DNA of 5,665 bases from CAZHOV01 sp964534315 (GTDB lineage: Bacteria > Bacteroidota > Bacteroidia > Chitinophagales > Saprospiraceae), in assembly GCA_964534315.1 (NCBI GenBank), contig CAZHOV010000243.1, forward strand, positions 1-5,665, given 5' to 3'. The position numbers and the translations under genes were made by a program. The stretch's first letter is position 1. Each line of letters opens with the position of its first letter. This document shows, piece after piece, positions 1 to 5,636 of the stretch. The notes beneath the pieces were generated by a model, which had not been told where the DNA came from, did not search any database, and worked only from the letters and a program-made list of their open reading frames with translations.

Positions 1-68
1 CCTTCTTTAGATTTCCCTTTGCTAGAATAATATGCTAAACCGAGAATCGCTGTTTTAATTTACGATAT

Positions 69-108
69 ATTATCAATACTTTATATGTGAATAAAAAAAA
101 TTGATAAT
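69..108. repeat. 9-bp inverted repeat, possible operator
   Basis: ATTATCAAT (69-77) and its exact reverse complement ATTGATAAT (100-108) are separated by 22 bp, so their centres lie 31 bp apart, about three helical turns. They sit just upstream of the promoter-like box at 114-121, where a dimeric regulator could bind. The surroundings are very AT-rich, which raises the chance of coincidence. Confidence 0.35.
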
Positions 109-113
109 TTATC

Positions 114-121
114 TATTTTTG
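114..121 (+). promoter_or_regulatory. Candidate Bacteroidota -7 promoter box
   Basis: TATTTTTG matches the Bacteroidota -7 consensus TAnnTTTG exactly. No TTTG-like -33 element is seen at the expected distance (around 90-93), so the assignment is tentative. Transcription would begin near 125-130, at the hairpin 124-145, leaving an untranslated leader of about 210 nt before the ATG at 340. Confidence 0.3.
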
Positions 122-123
122 CA

Positions 124-145
124 CCAATGTGAAAAAACACATTGG
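124..145 (+). other. Perfect 8-bp-stem hairpin with A6 loop
   Basis: CCAATGTG (124-131) and CACATTGG (138-145) are exact reverse complements around a run of six A. No T-tract follows on either strand, so it is not a typical intrinsic terminator. Its place right after a promoter-like box suggests either an operator over the transcription start or a stabilising hairpin at the 5' end of the transcript. Confidence 0.5.
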
Positions 146-212
146 GTCATCCTAATGTTTTATCGTTTAATAAATTACATATTACACTGACAGCTAGTAT
201 GTTTTCTTGTTT

Positions 213-220
213 TATCTTTG
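213..220 (+). promoter_or_regulatory. Second candidate -7 box for the peptide gene
   Basis: TATCTTTG fits TAnnTTTG exactly and would give a leader of roughly 115 nt before the ATG at 340. No clear -33 TTTG lies about 20 bp upstream. Single 8-bp matches are expected by chance in AT-rich DNA, so this is only an alternative to the box at 114-121. Confidence 0.2.
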
Positions 221-339
221 CGAGAAAAAATGCTGGTTCGCCCTGTTTTGTAATTTGCGTAACTGGGAATTATTATCTATTTTTAGATGTAAATCTCGGA
301 TATACCATGGACGTTTTAACCATCTTAAAATACCGCGCT

Positions 340-489
340 ATGGGTAATAAGCCTAAAAAGAACTCCAGTTCTCTTTCTAAATTAAAGAAAGAGCTGCAAA
401 CGATTAAGAAAACAGAACAAAACAAAATTAAGGGCGGTAAAGGCCGTGGCAAGTGGAATCCCAGTTGCGGTGATATTGTCCCTCAATAA
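340..489 (+). CDS. Putative double-glycine-leader peptide (bacteriocin/RiPP-like precursor)
   Basis: This encodes a 49-residue basic peptide with no membrane segment. Residues 1-33 look like a double-glycine leader: Gly32-Gly33 at -2/-1, Ile30 at -4, Glu26 at -8 and Ile22 at -12, as in leaders cut and exported by C39-peptidase ABC transporters. The usual hydrophobic residue at -7 is Gln here. Cleavage would release a 16-residue core, KGRGKWNPSCGDIVPQ, with one Trp and one Cys. With a single Cys directly after the only Ser, a normal lanthionine ring is unlikely; an unmodified or disulfide-dimerised peptide is easier to picture. The ATG at 340 is preferred because it gives a compact Lys-rich leader. 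An in-frame ATG at 307 would give 60 residues, and longer starts give leader-unlike sequence. A strong terminator follows the stop by 23 bp, supporting a single-gene transcript. No transporter, protease or modification enzyme is present. Function is inferred from the leader pattern only. Confidence 0.5.
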   Translation: MGNKPKKNSSSLSKLKKELQTIKKTEQNKIKGGKGRGKWNPSCGDIVPQ

Positions 490-512
490 AAGACTAAACC
501 AACTTACCTCTT

Positions 513-536
513 AAGCTGCCCTTTCGGCAGCTTTTT
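513..536 (+). terminator. Strong intrinsic terminator after the peptide gene
   Basis: AAGCTGCC (513-520) and GGCAGCTT (526-533) form a perfect 8-bp stem with a 5-nt loop, and a run of five T (532-536) overlaps and follows the stem. It lies 23 bp after the TAA at 487-489 and separates the peptide gene from the kinase gene. Confidence 0.85.
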
Positions 537-558
537 CTATTTTAGCTTTTCTTTGTAT

Positions 559-590
559 TTTGAACTTTCCTGTTAACCCGGCCAACTTTG
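559..590 (+). promoter_or_regulatory. Candidate promoter of the sensor kinase gene
   Basis: TTTG (559-562) lies 20 bp before CAACTTTG (583-590), which matches TAnnTTTG at seven of eight positions. This is the spacing expected for Bacteroidota -33/-7 elements. Transcription would start near 595, some 15-18 nt before the ATG at 612. A 13-bp palindrome, CCAAC-TTT-GTTGG (582-594), overlaps the -7 box and the palindrome GTTAAC (572-577) lies in the spacer; either could be an operator. Confidence 0.45.
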
Positions 591-611
591 TTGGTCTAAT
601 TCATTGCTCGT

Positions 612-2537
612 ATGGTGTCCCCCTTTTCTACCAATGACCTCAAACAGGTCGAAACGCAACTTGCCAACCAATCAGATCCGGAAAAGCGCTTGCTTTTATT
701 AGACGAATTGGCCGGATATTTTGTTTTTACCAATGTCCAAAAAGCAACTACCCTACTGGAAGAACAGGCTGCTATCCTGCAAGCAGTCTCTAATCCGGAT
801 ATTCAACTCAATTTCCATATCCATTCCGCCCTGGTTGAAAATCAGCTTTACAACTACGAAACCTCCGAGCAACATTTTATCGCTGCCCGGGAGTTGGTCA
901 TTGAACGCGGAAATATCGAACAACAGGCTGAAATTCTGATCGACTATGCCGGAACGACCATCAATATGGCTAAATACGATATCACGTTCCAGCTTCTCGA
1001 AAAAGCGTCTAAACTGCTGGAAGTCTTTCCCGATGACCGCTTAAATGCACGCATCACCTGCCGGGAGGGTATTCTGAACCTCCATGTTTCCAACTACCCA
1101 AGAGCGATTGAACTATTGCTGCAAGCCAAAAGAAAAATTTCTCTCCTCGGCACCCAACAATTGCAATTAAAAGACTATTACTTTCTCACCATCATCAATA
1201 GCGGCCTCGGAACGATATATCAGCAAATAGGAGATGTCGAAAAAAGCGTGCGCGCCAACCTCAACGTGCTGGAAATCTGCCAAAAAACAGGCATGAAATC
1301 CCGACTTTCTTGGCACTATCTCAACATCGGCAGGGGCTATATCGCACTCAATAAAATTGAAGAAGCTGAAGCCTACTTCAAAAAAGCAATCAAAATTACG
1401 GACGACAGCAGCCAATCTTCACGGGCCGGTGCCTATGCCAACCTCGGCTATTGCTACTACCTCAAAAGCGACTTCGAGGAAGCCCTGAAACTCTATGATA
1501 GAGCTGAAAAACTCTACAAACAAGAAACAGAAGGTAACCTGACCAACCTGTTCGTCATCGAAAACTGGCGCAGCGAGCTCTATGCCGAAATCGAAGAAAA
1601 TGAACTTGCTCAGAAGCATCTTATCAAAGCCTTCGAATACGCCAAAGAAAACCAAAACTGGCATCAACTTTCCATCATCTGTAAAGAAATCGCTGAGTTC
1701 TACAAAGAAATTGACGACTATAAAAATGCCTATGAATACCTGCTCCTGCATGTCGATATGCTTGACCGCTACCAGGAAGAATTAAACAAACGGGCCATGC
1801 TGGAGATGGAAGTCAAATACGAAGTGGAAAAAAGGAAACAAGAAGCAGAACTTCTCCGCCTACAAGCTACTAGCCTACAGCTTAAAGCACTCCGGGCCCA
1901 GATGAACCCTCATTTCATGTATAATGCCCTCAACTCTATCCAACACTATATCACTTCTAACGAAGTTACCTCTGCCGCTAAATACCTGGCTAAATTTGCC
2001 AAGCTGATGCGCCAAAGCCTCGATTATTCAGAACTCGAATTCATCTCACTCGAAAAAGAACTTGCTTTTCTGGAAGACTACCTCATCATCAACCAAAAAC
2101 TGCGGTTCGAAGACCAACTCGATTTTAAAATCAATATAGATGACGAAATCGAAGAAGATATCATGGGCGTCCCCACCATGATCGTTCAACCCTATGTAGA
2201 AAATGCCATCGAACACGGGCTGCGCACCAAAAAGAACGGCCTCGTAAAACTCGAATTCTATTTGAAAGACGATAATACCATCCTTTGCATCGTGGAAGAT
2301 AACGGAATTGGAAGACAAAAGGCAAGAGAACTTCAACGTCAAGACCTTTATTTGAAACCCCATAACTCTAAAGGCACCAACATTACAGAACAACGACTCT
2401 ATCTACTTCATAAAAACAGAAACGATAACGAAGTTTATGTTAAAACCCTCGACCTGGTTAACGAAGATACTGGCGAAGCGCTTGGCACTCGTGTCGAAAT
2501 ACAGATTCCTATCATTGAAATTCAAATGAAAATATAG
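612..2537 (+). CDS. Soluble TPR-containing LytS/YehU-family sensor histidine kinase
   Basis: This 641-residue protein should autophosphorylate on histidine and pass the phosphate to a response regulator, probably of the LytTR type usual for this family. Residues about 10-385 are helical repeats; clear TPR-like units lie near 193-224, 232-265 and 271-304, with a weaker one near 351-385. Residues about 385-430 form a charged coiled coil. The His_kinase (PF06580-type) signature follows: QMNPHFMYNALNSI, with His434 as the likely phosphoacceptor. The ATPase domain shows the N box with Asn531 in QPYVENAIEHG and the G1 box VEDNGIG (561-567); a later Gly-Thr-Asn segment (588-590) precedes the final strands. 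No signal peptide or membrane segment is visible, so the TPR region probably senses a cytoplasmic ligand or partner protein, whereas many Bacteroidota relatives carry a membrane helix between TPRs and kinase. The ATG at 612 is the first in-frame start after a stop at 597-599, and there is no Shine-Dalgarno sequence. No response regulator is adjacent. Confidence 0.93.
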   Translation: MVSPFSTNDLKQVETQLANQSDPEKRLLLLDELAGYFVFTNVQKATTLLEEQAAILQAVSNPDIQLNFHIHSALVENQLYNYETSEQHFIAARELVIERGNIEQQAEILIDYAGTTINMAKYDITFQLLEKASKLLEVFPDDRLNARITCREGILNLHVSNYPRAIELLLQAKRKISLLGTQQLQLKDYYFLTIINSGLGTIYQQIGDVEKSVRANLNVLEICQKTGMKSRLSWHYLNIGRGYIALNKIEEAEAYFKKAIKITDDSSQSSRAGAYANLGYCYYLKSDFEEALKLYDRAEKLYKQETEGNLTNLFVIENWRSELYAEIEENELAQKHLIKAFEYAKENQNWHQLSIICKEIAEFYKEIDDYKNAYEYLLLHVDMLDRYQEELNKRAMLEMEVKYEVEKRKQEAELLRLQATSLQLKALRAQMNPHFMYNALNSIQHYITSNEVTSAAKYLAKFAKLMRQSLDYSELEFISLEKELAFLEDYLIINQKLRFEDQLDFKINIDDEIEEDIMGVPTMIVQPYVENAIEHGLRTKKNGLVKLEFYLKDDNTILCIVEDNGIGRQKARELQRQDLYLKPHNSKGTNITEQRLYLLHKNRNDNEVYVKTLDLVNEDTGEALGTRVEIQIPIIEIQMKI

Positions 2538-2634
2538 CCTCTATTTACCGTAAAAAGATTCTCTCCTGCCTTTTCCCCCCCATATCTTTCCGCTGCCTAA
2601 TCAACCCTTAAAATTCTGATTTGAGATCCTTATC

Positions 2635-2663
2635 TTGGTCCCAGTTTTCTCATAGTATGTTTG
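2635..2663 (+). promoter_or_regulatory. Promoter-like elements overlapping repeat copy A
   Basis: The end of the 20-bp repeat plus the next base gives TATGTTTG (2656-2663), an exact TAnnTTTG match, with TTG (2635-2637) 18 bp upstream. A transcript starting here would meet the hairpin 2667-2712 at once and be only about 45 nt long. Copy B gives TATGTTTA (2890-2897, seven of eight) and lacks a visible -33 element. Confidence 0.3.
2643..2662 (+). repeat. 20-bp repeat, copy A
   Basis: AGTTTTCTCATAGTATGTTT is identical to 2877-2896, in the same orientation and 234 bp away. It starts 10 bp before the hairpin stem at 2673. A perfect 20-bp match in non-coding DNA, with matching structures downstream, is very unlikely to be chance. 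Confidence 0.9.
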
Positions 2664-2666
2664 TTT

Positions 2667-2712
2667 GCCGTCCTGCACCTACCCTTCCCTCAATAGGTGC
2701 AGTGGCTTTTTT
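2667..2712 (+). terminator. Intrinsic terminator, module A
   Basis: CTGCACCTA (2673-2681) pairs perfectly with TAGGTGCAG (2694-2702) around a 12-nt pyrimidine-rich loop. GCC (2667-2669) and GGC (2704-2706) can extend the stem across an internal loop, and six T follow (2707-2712). It probably ends the kinase transcript 130 bp after its stop, or ends a very short RNA begun at the repeat. Confidence 0.8.
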
Positions 2713-2780
2713 ACCGTGAGAAAGACAAAACAAAAAACAAAAACTATGATCATTCACCCTGAAAAAGCCTGCTTTCTGGT

Positions 2781-2794
2781 TACCACTTTCTAAA
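2781..2794. repeat. 14-bp direct repeat, copy 1
   Basis: TACCACTTTCTAAA recurs exactly at 2823-2836. The starts are 42 bp apart, about four helical turns, so a protein could bind both copies on the same DNA face. Both lie between the two hairpin modules. Confidence 0.6.
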
Positions 2795-2822
2795 TTTTAA
2801 ATACCGGATAAAGGCATTTTTG

Positions 2823-2836
2823 TACCACTTTCTAAA
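2823..2836. repeat. 14-bp direct repeat, copy 2
   Basis: This is an exact second copy of TACCACTTTCTAAA in the same orientation as copy 1. The flanking bases differ, so the conserved unit is limited to 14 bp. It begins directly after a CATTTTTG sequence (2815-2822) that resembles a -7 box at seven of eight positions. Confidence 0.6.
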
Positions 2837-2876
2837 AACAGGATGCATCGTTTTTATCAAAGTCGTATATTTAAAA

Positions 2877-2896
2877 AGTTTTCTCATAGTATGTTT
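2877..2896 (+). repeat. 20-bp repeat, copy B
   Basis: This is an exact second copy of AGTTTTCTCATAGTATGTTT. It is followed after 6 bp by a hairpin that resembles the one after copy A in stem sequence, loop motif and T-tract, so the repeated unit is a module longer than the perfect 20 bp. Confidence 0.9.
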
Positions 2897-2902
2897 AATT
2901 CT

Positions 2903-2939
2903 CCTACACCTTGACCCTTCTGTGGTGTAGGTTTTTTTT
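2903..2939 (+). terminator. Intrinsic terminator, module B
   Basis: CCTACACC (2903-2910) pairs with GGTGTAGG (2924-2931) around a 13-nt loop, followed by eight T (2932-2939). The T-tract overlaps the stop codon of the convergent pbpC gene (2938-2940). It would stop rightward transcripts from entering pbpC antisense. On the minus strand no T-tract follows the hairpin. Confidence 0.8.
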
Positions 2940-5346
2940 ATTGGGCCCTGGGGATAATTTCAAAGTACTGCTGCACCCGGTTCCCCTCTGCATCTACTAA
3001 GGTCAATAAATGTTCTCCTTCGGGAGGATTTAATTCCATTTGATGAAAATGTTCGGTATTGCCCAGATATTCTTTATCGATGTACCAGAACACCTTAGTC
3101 TCGGGCCTGCGATGAGCTGCTTTAAAAACCGTTCTACTTTCCTTCCCATCTAGGTCGATCGGAATATAAATAGTCGTTTTATCTTTGGGGTAAATCAACT
3201 GAAGCGGAGAAGCCCCCTCCTCATTTCCTTTCTGCCTGCAATCCGGATGCAACGGTGGTAGCGGCCGGTAGCCTGGATCCCGAAAACGATAGAAATATTC
3301 CTCTACAGGCGGCAAGACAAACCAGGGTTTATGCACCATTTGATCCAAACTTGCACAATCGGTATTTAATTGGTATTGCATCATACTGTCAATATGTACT
3401 AGCCGATGGTAAGGGCAGGCATCAACGTTTATGCCGCTGGTAGGCATCCATAGGGTATCCCGCTCACAAAGCGAAGTAGCCCGATAACCACTTTTGCTGC
3501 ATACTTCCAGCTTTACCAGATCATCGAATGGCGGGTCAAACCACGCCGTACCCGGCACCAAATCAAACAGATCAAATAAAATAGGTGCGGAGGTATAGAT
3601 CCCAACCAGGCCCGGGCGGCCCTCTCCGTCAGCGTTACCCGTCCACACCCCTATCGCATATTCTGGGGTAACCCCGACAGCCCAGGCATCTCTAAAACCA
3701 TAGCTGGTTCCGGTTTTCCAGGCGATAGGATGGCCGGACTGAAAATACTCCCACTCCCCTTCCGAATTGGGACGCTCCAACTGTCGCATCGCCTCAAAGG
3801 TATGCCAGATGGAGCCTGCATCGAGTAGGTAAGGCTCAGTGACTTGTGCCCCGATTGACGACCTTGGAATGGTAAACGACCGATCGTAATTTGGAGATCG
3901 GTAATCACCAGGATCATAACGCCCGCTATAATCATAGAAATGCCCCAGGCTTCTAGCCATACAAGCATACATGTTGGTAATATCGAATAAGTTGCCCTCT
4001 GCCCCCCCAAGGATAAGCGGTAAGCCGTAGTGGCTAGGTGGAAAAAACAACGTAGTCATTCCCAGCTTTTCAAGATCGCGGTGAAATTTCTCCAACCCAT
4101 AATCCTGTAATAAACGCACAAAAGGTACATTAAGGGACCTGACTAAAGCTCGCTTAAGGGGGATAACCCCATCATAATTCTGGTTGTAGTTTTCAGGCCG
4201 ATACCCACTCATAGAAGTAGGTACGTCAGCTACAAGACTTTCAGGAAGCAAAAGACCATCGTATAACAGATGTGCAAAAAGGATGGGTTTTAAAATACTT
4301 CCCGTACTTCTGGGCGCAGCAATAATATCCACTTGTTCCCCATGCTCGGCCCCTGTACCGATAACATTGCCCACATAAGCGAGAACATTGCCTGTTTCAA
4401 CTTCTATAATGATCGCTGCGGCATTATGGATTTCATTGCCTTTCAGATGGGTCAGGTGTTTTTCAAGTACATCGGTGGCCTTAGCCTGAAGCCTCCGGTC
4501 GATCGTTGTCGTGAGTCGGGTTTTGGGATTTTTTTGTTGTGAAAAATATTCCTGCTGAGCCCGGTCGAGCAGGTGGGGAGCCAGTTGGGGTAATGGTAGC
4601 GGCTTTTGCGGCAAAGACTCCTCTTTGGCCAGTTCACAGCTAAGGCTATCGATGATGCCGGCTTTCCGCATTCGATCCAAGAGCCTGTCTCGTTTTTCCC
4701 GCAATTGAGCTCTGTTTCTCCCCGGGTGGATGAGGGCAGGGCTATTGGGTAGAACGGCCAGGGTAGCTGCTTCAGCCCAGGTGAGCAGGCGGGGGCGTTT
4801 ACCAAAATAGCGCCAGGAGGCCGCTTCAATACCTACCACATTCCCTCCGAAAGGCGCATGAGAAGCATAAAGCCTCAGGATTTCCTGCTTGGTATACCCC
4901 ATATCCAGACGAGTGGCCAGAAAAAGCTCGATCAGCTTCTCCCAAACAGTGCGAGGCTTGTTCCTTCGCGACAAGCGGATGACCTGCATACTGATGGTAC
5001 TCCCCCCGCTCACGACCCTACCCGCCCGAAGGTTTTGTCCGACCGCCCGCACTAAACTGATGGGATCCACGCCAGGGTGATAGTAAAAACGTTTATCTTC
5101 AAAGGTCAAAAGCGCTTTGACATACTTTTCAGGTAGGGAGTCCGCCATCGGGAATCGCCATTGACCATCCTTAGCAATACGAGCCCCCAGGAGATTTCCC
5201 TGATTGTCTTCGATAACGATACTGGTAGGATCTTTAAAAAGAGGATTAGGGAGAGCAAACCAGAAAAGCAATAGCACCACAAGAAAAATACCCGCAGCTA
5301 TTTTTCTTGTGGTGGACTGCTTTTTCCAATAGTTAAATACCTTCAT
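2938..5346 (-). CDS. pbpC: Penicillin-binding protein 1C, bifunctional transglycosylase/transpeptidase
   Basis: This 802-residue class A PBP polymerises lipid II glycan strands and crosslinks their stem peptides on the outer face of the inner membrane. Residues 1-14 are cytoplasmic and basic, and a membrane anchor spans about 15-33. The GT51 glycosyltransferase (about 55-230) shows EDKRFYYHPG with likely catalytic Glu83, GGSTISMQ (114-121), Glu140 in the next motif, and KQEILRLY (153-160). The transpeptidase (about 300-600) has Ser350-Ile-Leu-Lys353 as the SxxK nucleophile motif, Ser404-Leu-Asn406 as SxN, and Lys544-Thr-Gly-Thr. Cys616, Cys627 and Cys644 lie in a PBP1C-typical segment, and a BiPBP_C-like domain fills about 710-800. 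All catalytic motifs are intact, and the length is slightly above the roughly 770 residues of E. coli PbpC. The ATG directly precedes a basic stretch and the anchor. In E. coli pbpC lies beside yfhM (alpha-2-macroglobulin); no such gene is in the window. A weak -7-like TATTTTTA lies on the minus strand at 5388-5381. Confidence 0.97.
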   Translation of the reverse strand: MKVFNYWKKQSTTRKIAAGIFLVVLLLFWFALPNPLFKDPTSIVIEDNQGNLLGARIAKDGQWRFPMADSLPEKYVKALLTFEDKRFYYHPGVDPISLVRAVGQNLRAGRVVSGGSTISMQVIRLSRRNKPRTVWEKLIELFLATRLDMGYTKQEILRLYASHAPFGGNVVGIEAASWRYFGKRPRLLTWAEAATLAVLPNSPALIHPGRNRAQLREKRDRLLDRMRKAGIIDSLSCELAKEESLPQKPLPLPQLAPHLLDRAQQEYFSQQKNPKTRLTTTIDRRLQAKATDVLEKHLTHLKGNEIHNAAAIIIEVETGNVLAYVGNVIGTGAEHGEQVDIIAAPRSTGSILKPILFAHLLYDGLLLPESLVADVPTSMSGYRPENYNQNYDGVIPLKRALVRSLNVPFVRLLQDYGLEKFHRDLEKLGMTTLFFPPSHYGLPLILGGAEGNLFDITNMYACMARSLGHFYDYSGRYDPGDYRSPNYDRSFTIPRSSIGAQVTEPYLLDAGSIWHTFEAMRQLERPNSEGEWEYFQSGHPIAWKTGTSYGFRDAWAVGVTPEYAIGVWTGNADGEGRPGLVGIYTSAPILFDLFDLVPGTAWFDPPFDDLVKLEVCSKSGYRATSLCERDTLWMPTSGINVDACPYHRLVHIDSMMQYQLNTDCASLDQMVHKPWFVLPPVEEYFYRFRDPGYRPLPPLHPDCRQKGNEEGASPLQLIYPKDKTTIYIPIDLDGKESRTVFKAAHRRPETKVFWYIDKEYLGNTEHFHQMELNPPEGEHLLTLVDAEGNRVQQYFEIIPRAQ

Positions 5347-5410
5347 AGAAGCATGTACTGGTTTAGTTGTTTATTAAGAATAAAAATAGGAATTATTTAT
5401 TGTCTAAATC

Positions 5411-5441
5411 TGGATTTGCAAGATTTATGGATTTTCAAGAT
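5411..5441. repeat. Two-copy direct repeat with 17-bp period
   Basis: TGGATTTGCAAGAT (5411-5424) and TGGATTTTCAAGAT (5428-5441) differ at one base. Read on the minus strand the unit is ATCTTG(A/C)AAATCCA. From memory it resembles short intergenic AAATCC-type repeats found in other Bacteroidota genomes, which I could not check. It lies 65 bp or more upstream of the pbpC start. Confidence 0.55.
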
Positions 5442-5470
5442 GGTGAATCACTGCTGGTCCATTGAACAAC

Positions 5471-5497
5471 GTAGCACCAAAGGTGGATGGTGCCTAC
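5471..5497. repeat. Short inverted repeat
   Basis: GTAGCACCA (5471-5479) can pair with TGGTGC plus TAC (5488-5497, one bulged C) around 8 nt. No T-tract follows on either strand, so it is not a standard terminator. It could be an operator or a degenerate relative of the larger palindromes to its right. Confidence 0.45.
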
Positions 5498-5533
5498 TAA
5501 TGCGAATAACGGGTTAACTTGTTTGTTCCTTTT

Positions 5534-5555
5534 AAAAATCCGTTGAGACGGTTTT
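5534..5555 (-). terminator. Weak leftward intrinsic terminator candidate
   Basis: On the minus strand CCGT-CTCA-ACGG forms a 4-bp stem with a 4-nt loop, extended by three A-T pairs past a mismatch, and runs into A then five T (5538-5534). It could end a minus-strand gene lying beyond the right edge and so separate it from pbpC. The stem is short, so the call is weak. Confidence 0.25.
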
Positions 5556-5562
5556 GGGGGTT

Positions 5563-5619
5563 CAATGAAGGTGGCTCATAACACCTTCGGTGTTACGAGC
5601 CACCAAATTTTCTTCATTG
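5563..5619. repeat. Large imperfect palindrome, unit 1
   Basis: The core arms 5570-5585 and 5589-5604 pair at 15 of 16 positions: GGTGGCTC, an A-C mismatch (5578/5596), then TAACACC, around a TTC loop. Outside it CAATGAA (5563-5569) pairs with TTCATTG (5613-5619), leaving an 8-nt asymmetric bulge at 5605-5612. There is no proper T-tract on either strand, so this is more likely a REP-like or mobile palindrome, or a structured RNA, than a terminator. Confidence 0.8.
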
Positions 5620-5636
5620 GGAGGATTAAGGGAGAG

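Larger units (their letters stand above)
1..339. other. AT-rich leader and regulatory region before the small peptide gene
   Basis: No convincing gene is seen here. A reading frame stays open from a TTG at 142 into the peptide gene, but its translation is low-complexity and the TTG lies inside a hairpin, so this part is probably untranslated. The stretch holds a 9-bp inverted repeat (69-77/100-108), a perfect TAnnTTTG box (114-121), an 8-bp-stem hairpin (124-145) and a second TAnnTTTG match (213-220). The first 30 bases could be the last codons of an upstream gene (one frame ends in TAA at 28-30), but this is too short to judge. Confidence 0.6.
2538..2937. other. Convergent intergenic region with duplicated hairpin modules
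   Basis: These 400 bp between the kinase and pbpC hold no convincing gene. They contain two copies of a 20-bp sequence, each followed by a rightward hairpin and T-tract, an A-rich run (2721-2745) and a 14-bp direct repeat pair. No clear leftward terminator for pbpC was found, since both hairpins have their T-tracts on the plus strand. The kinase has no hairpin directly at its stop, and its transcript probably ends at the hairpin 2667-2712. Confidence 0.7.

Noticed and set aside
1..30. Possible tail of an upstream gene ending in TAA at 28-30
   Set aside because: Only nine codons are visible and another frame is also open, so coding cannot be supported.
142..339. Upstream extension of the peptide gene from a TTG (142) or the ATG codons at 199 and 307
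   Set aside because: The TTG lies inside a perfect hairpin and the added residues look like translated non-coding DNA. A leader of 44 or more residues would be long for the double-glycine class. The ATG at 307 remains possible.
2746..2793. 15-codon ORF preceded by an A-rich stretch
   Set aside because: It is too short and unremarkable, and its end coincides with a non-coding repeat whose second copy is in a different frame context.
2843..2914. 23-codon ORF running into terminator B; the repeat reads Phe-Ser-His-Ser-Met-Phe in the open frame at both copies
   Set aside because: Any exact repeat gives the same peptide in one frame. The flanking frames differ and end in hairpins, and the stem covariation points to RNA structure rather than coding.
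3651..4010. Open frames inside pbpC and the kinase on other frames or strands
   Set aside because: They overlap genes with complete, clearly recognisable domains and show no family features of their own.
5510..5518. CGGGTTAAC, the reverse complement of GTTAACCCG at 572-580 in the kinase promoter
   Set aside because: A 9-bp match containing a common palindrome is plausible by chance, and at the right end it is far from the pbpC start.
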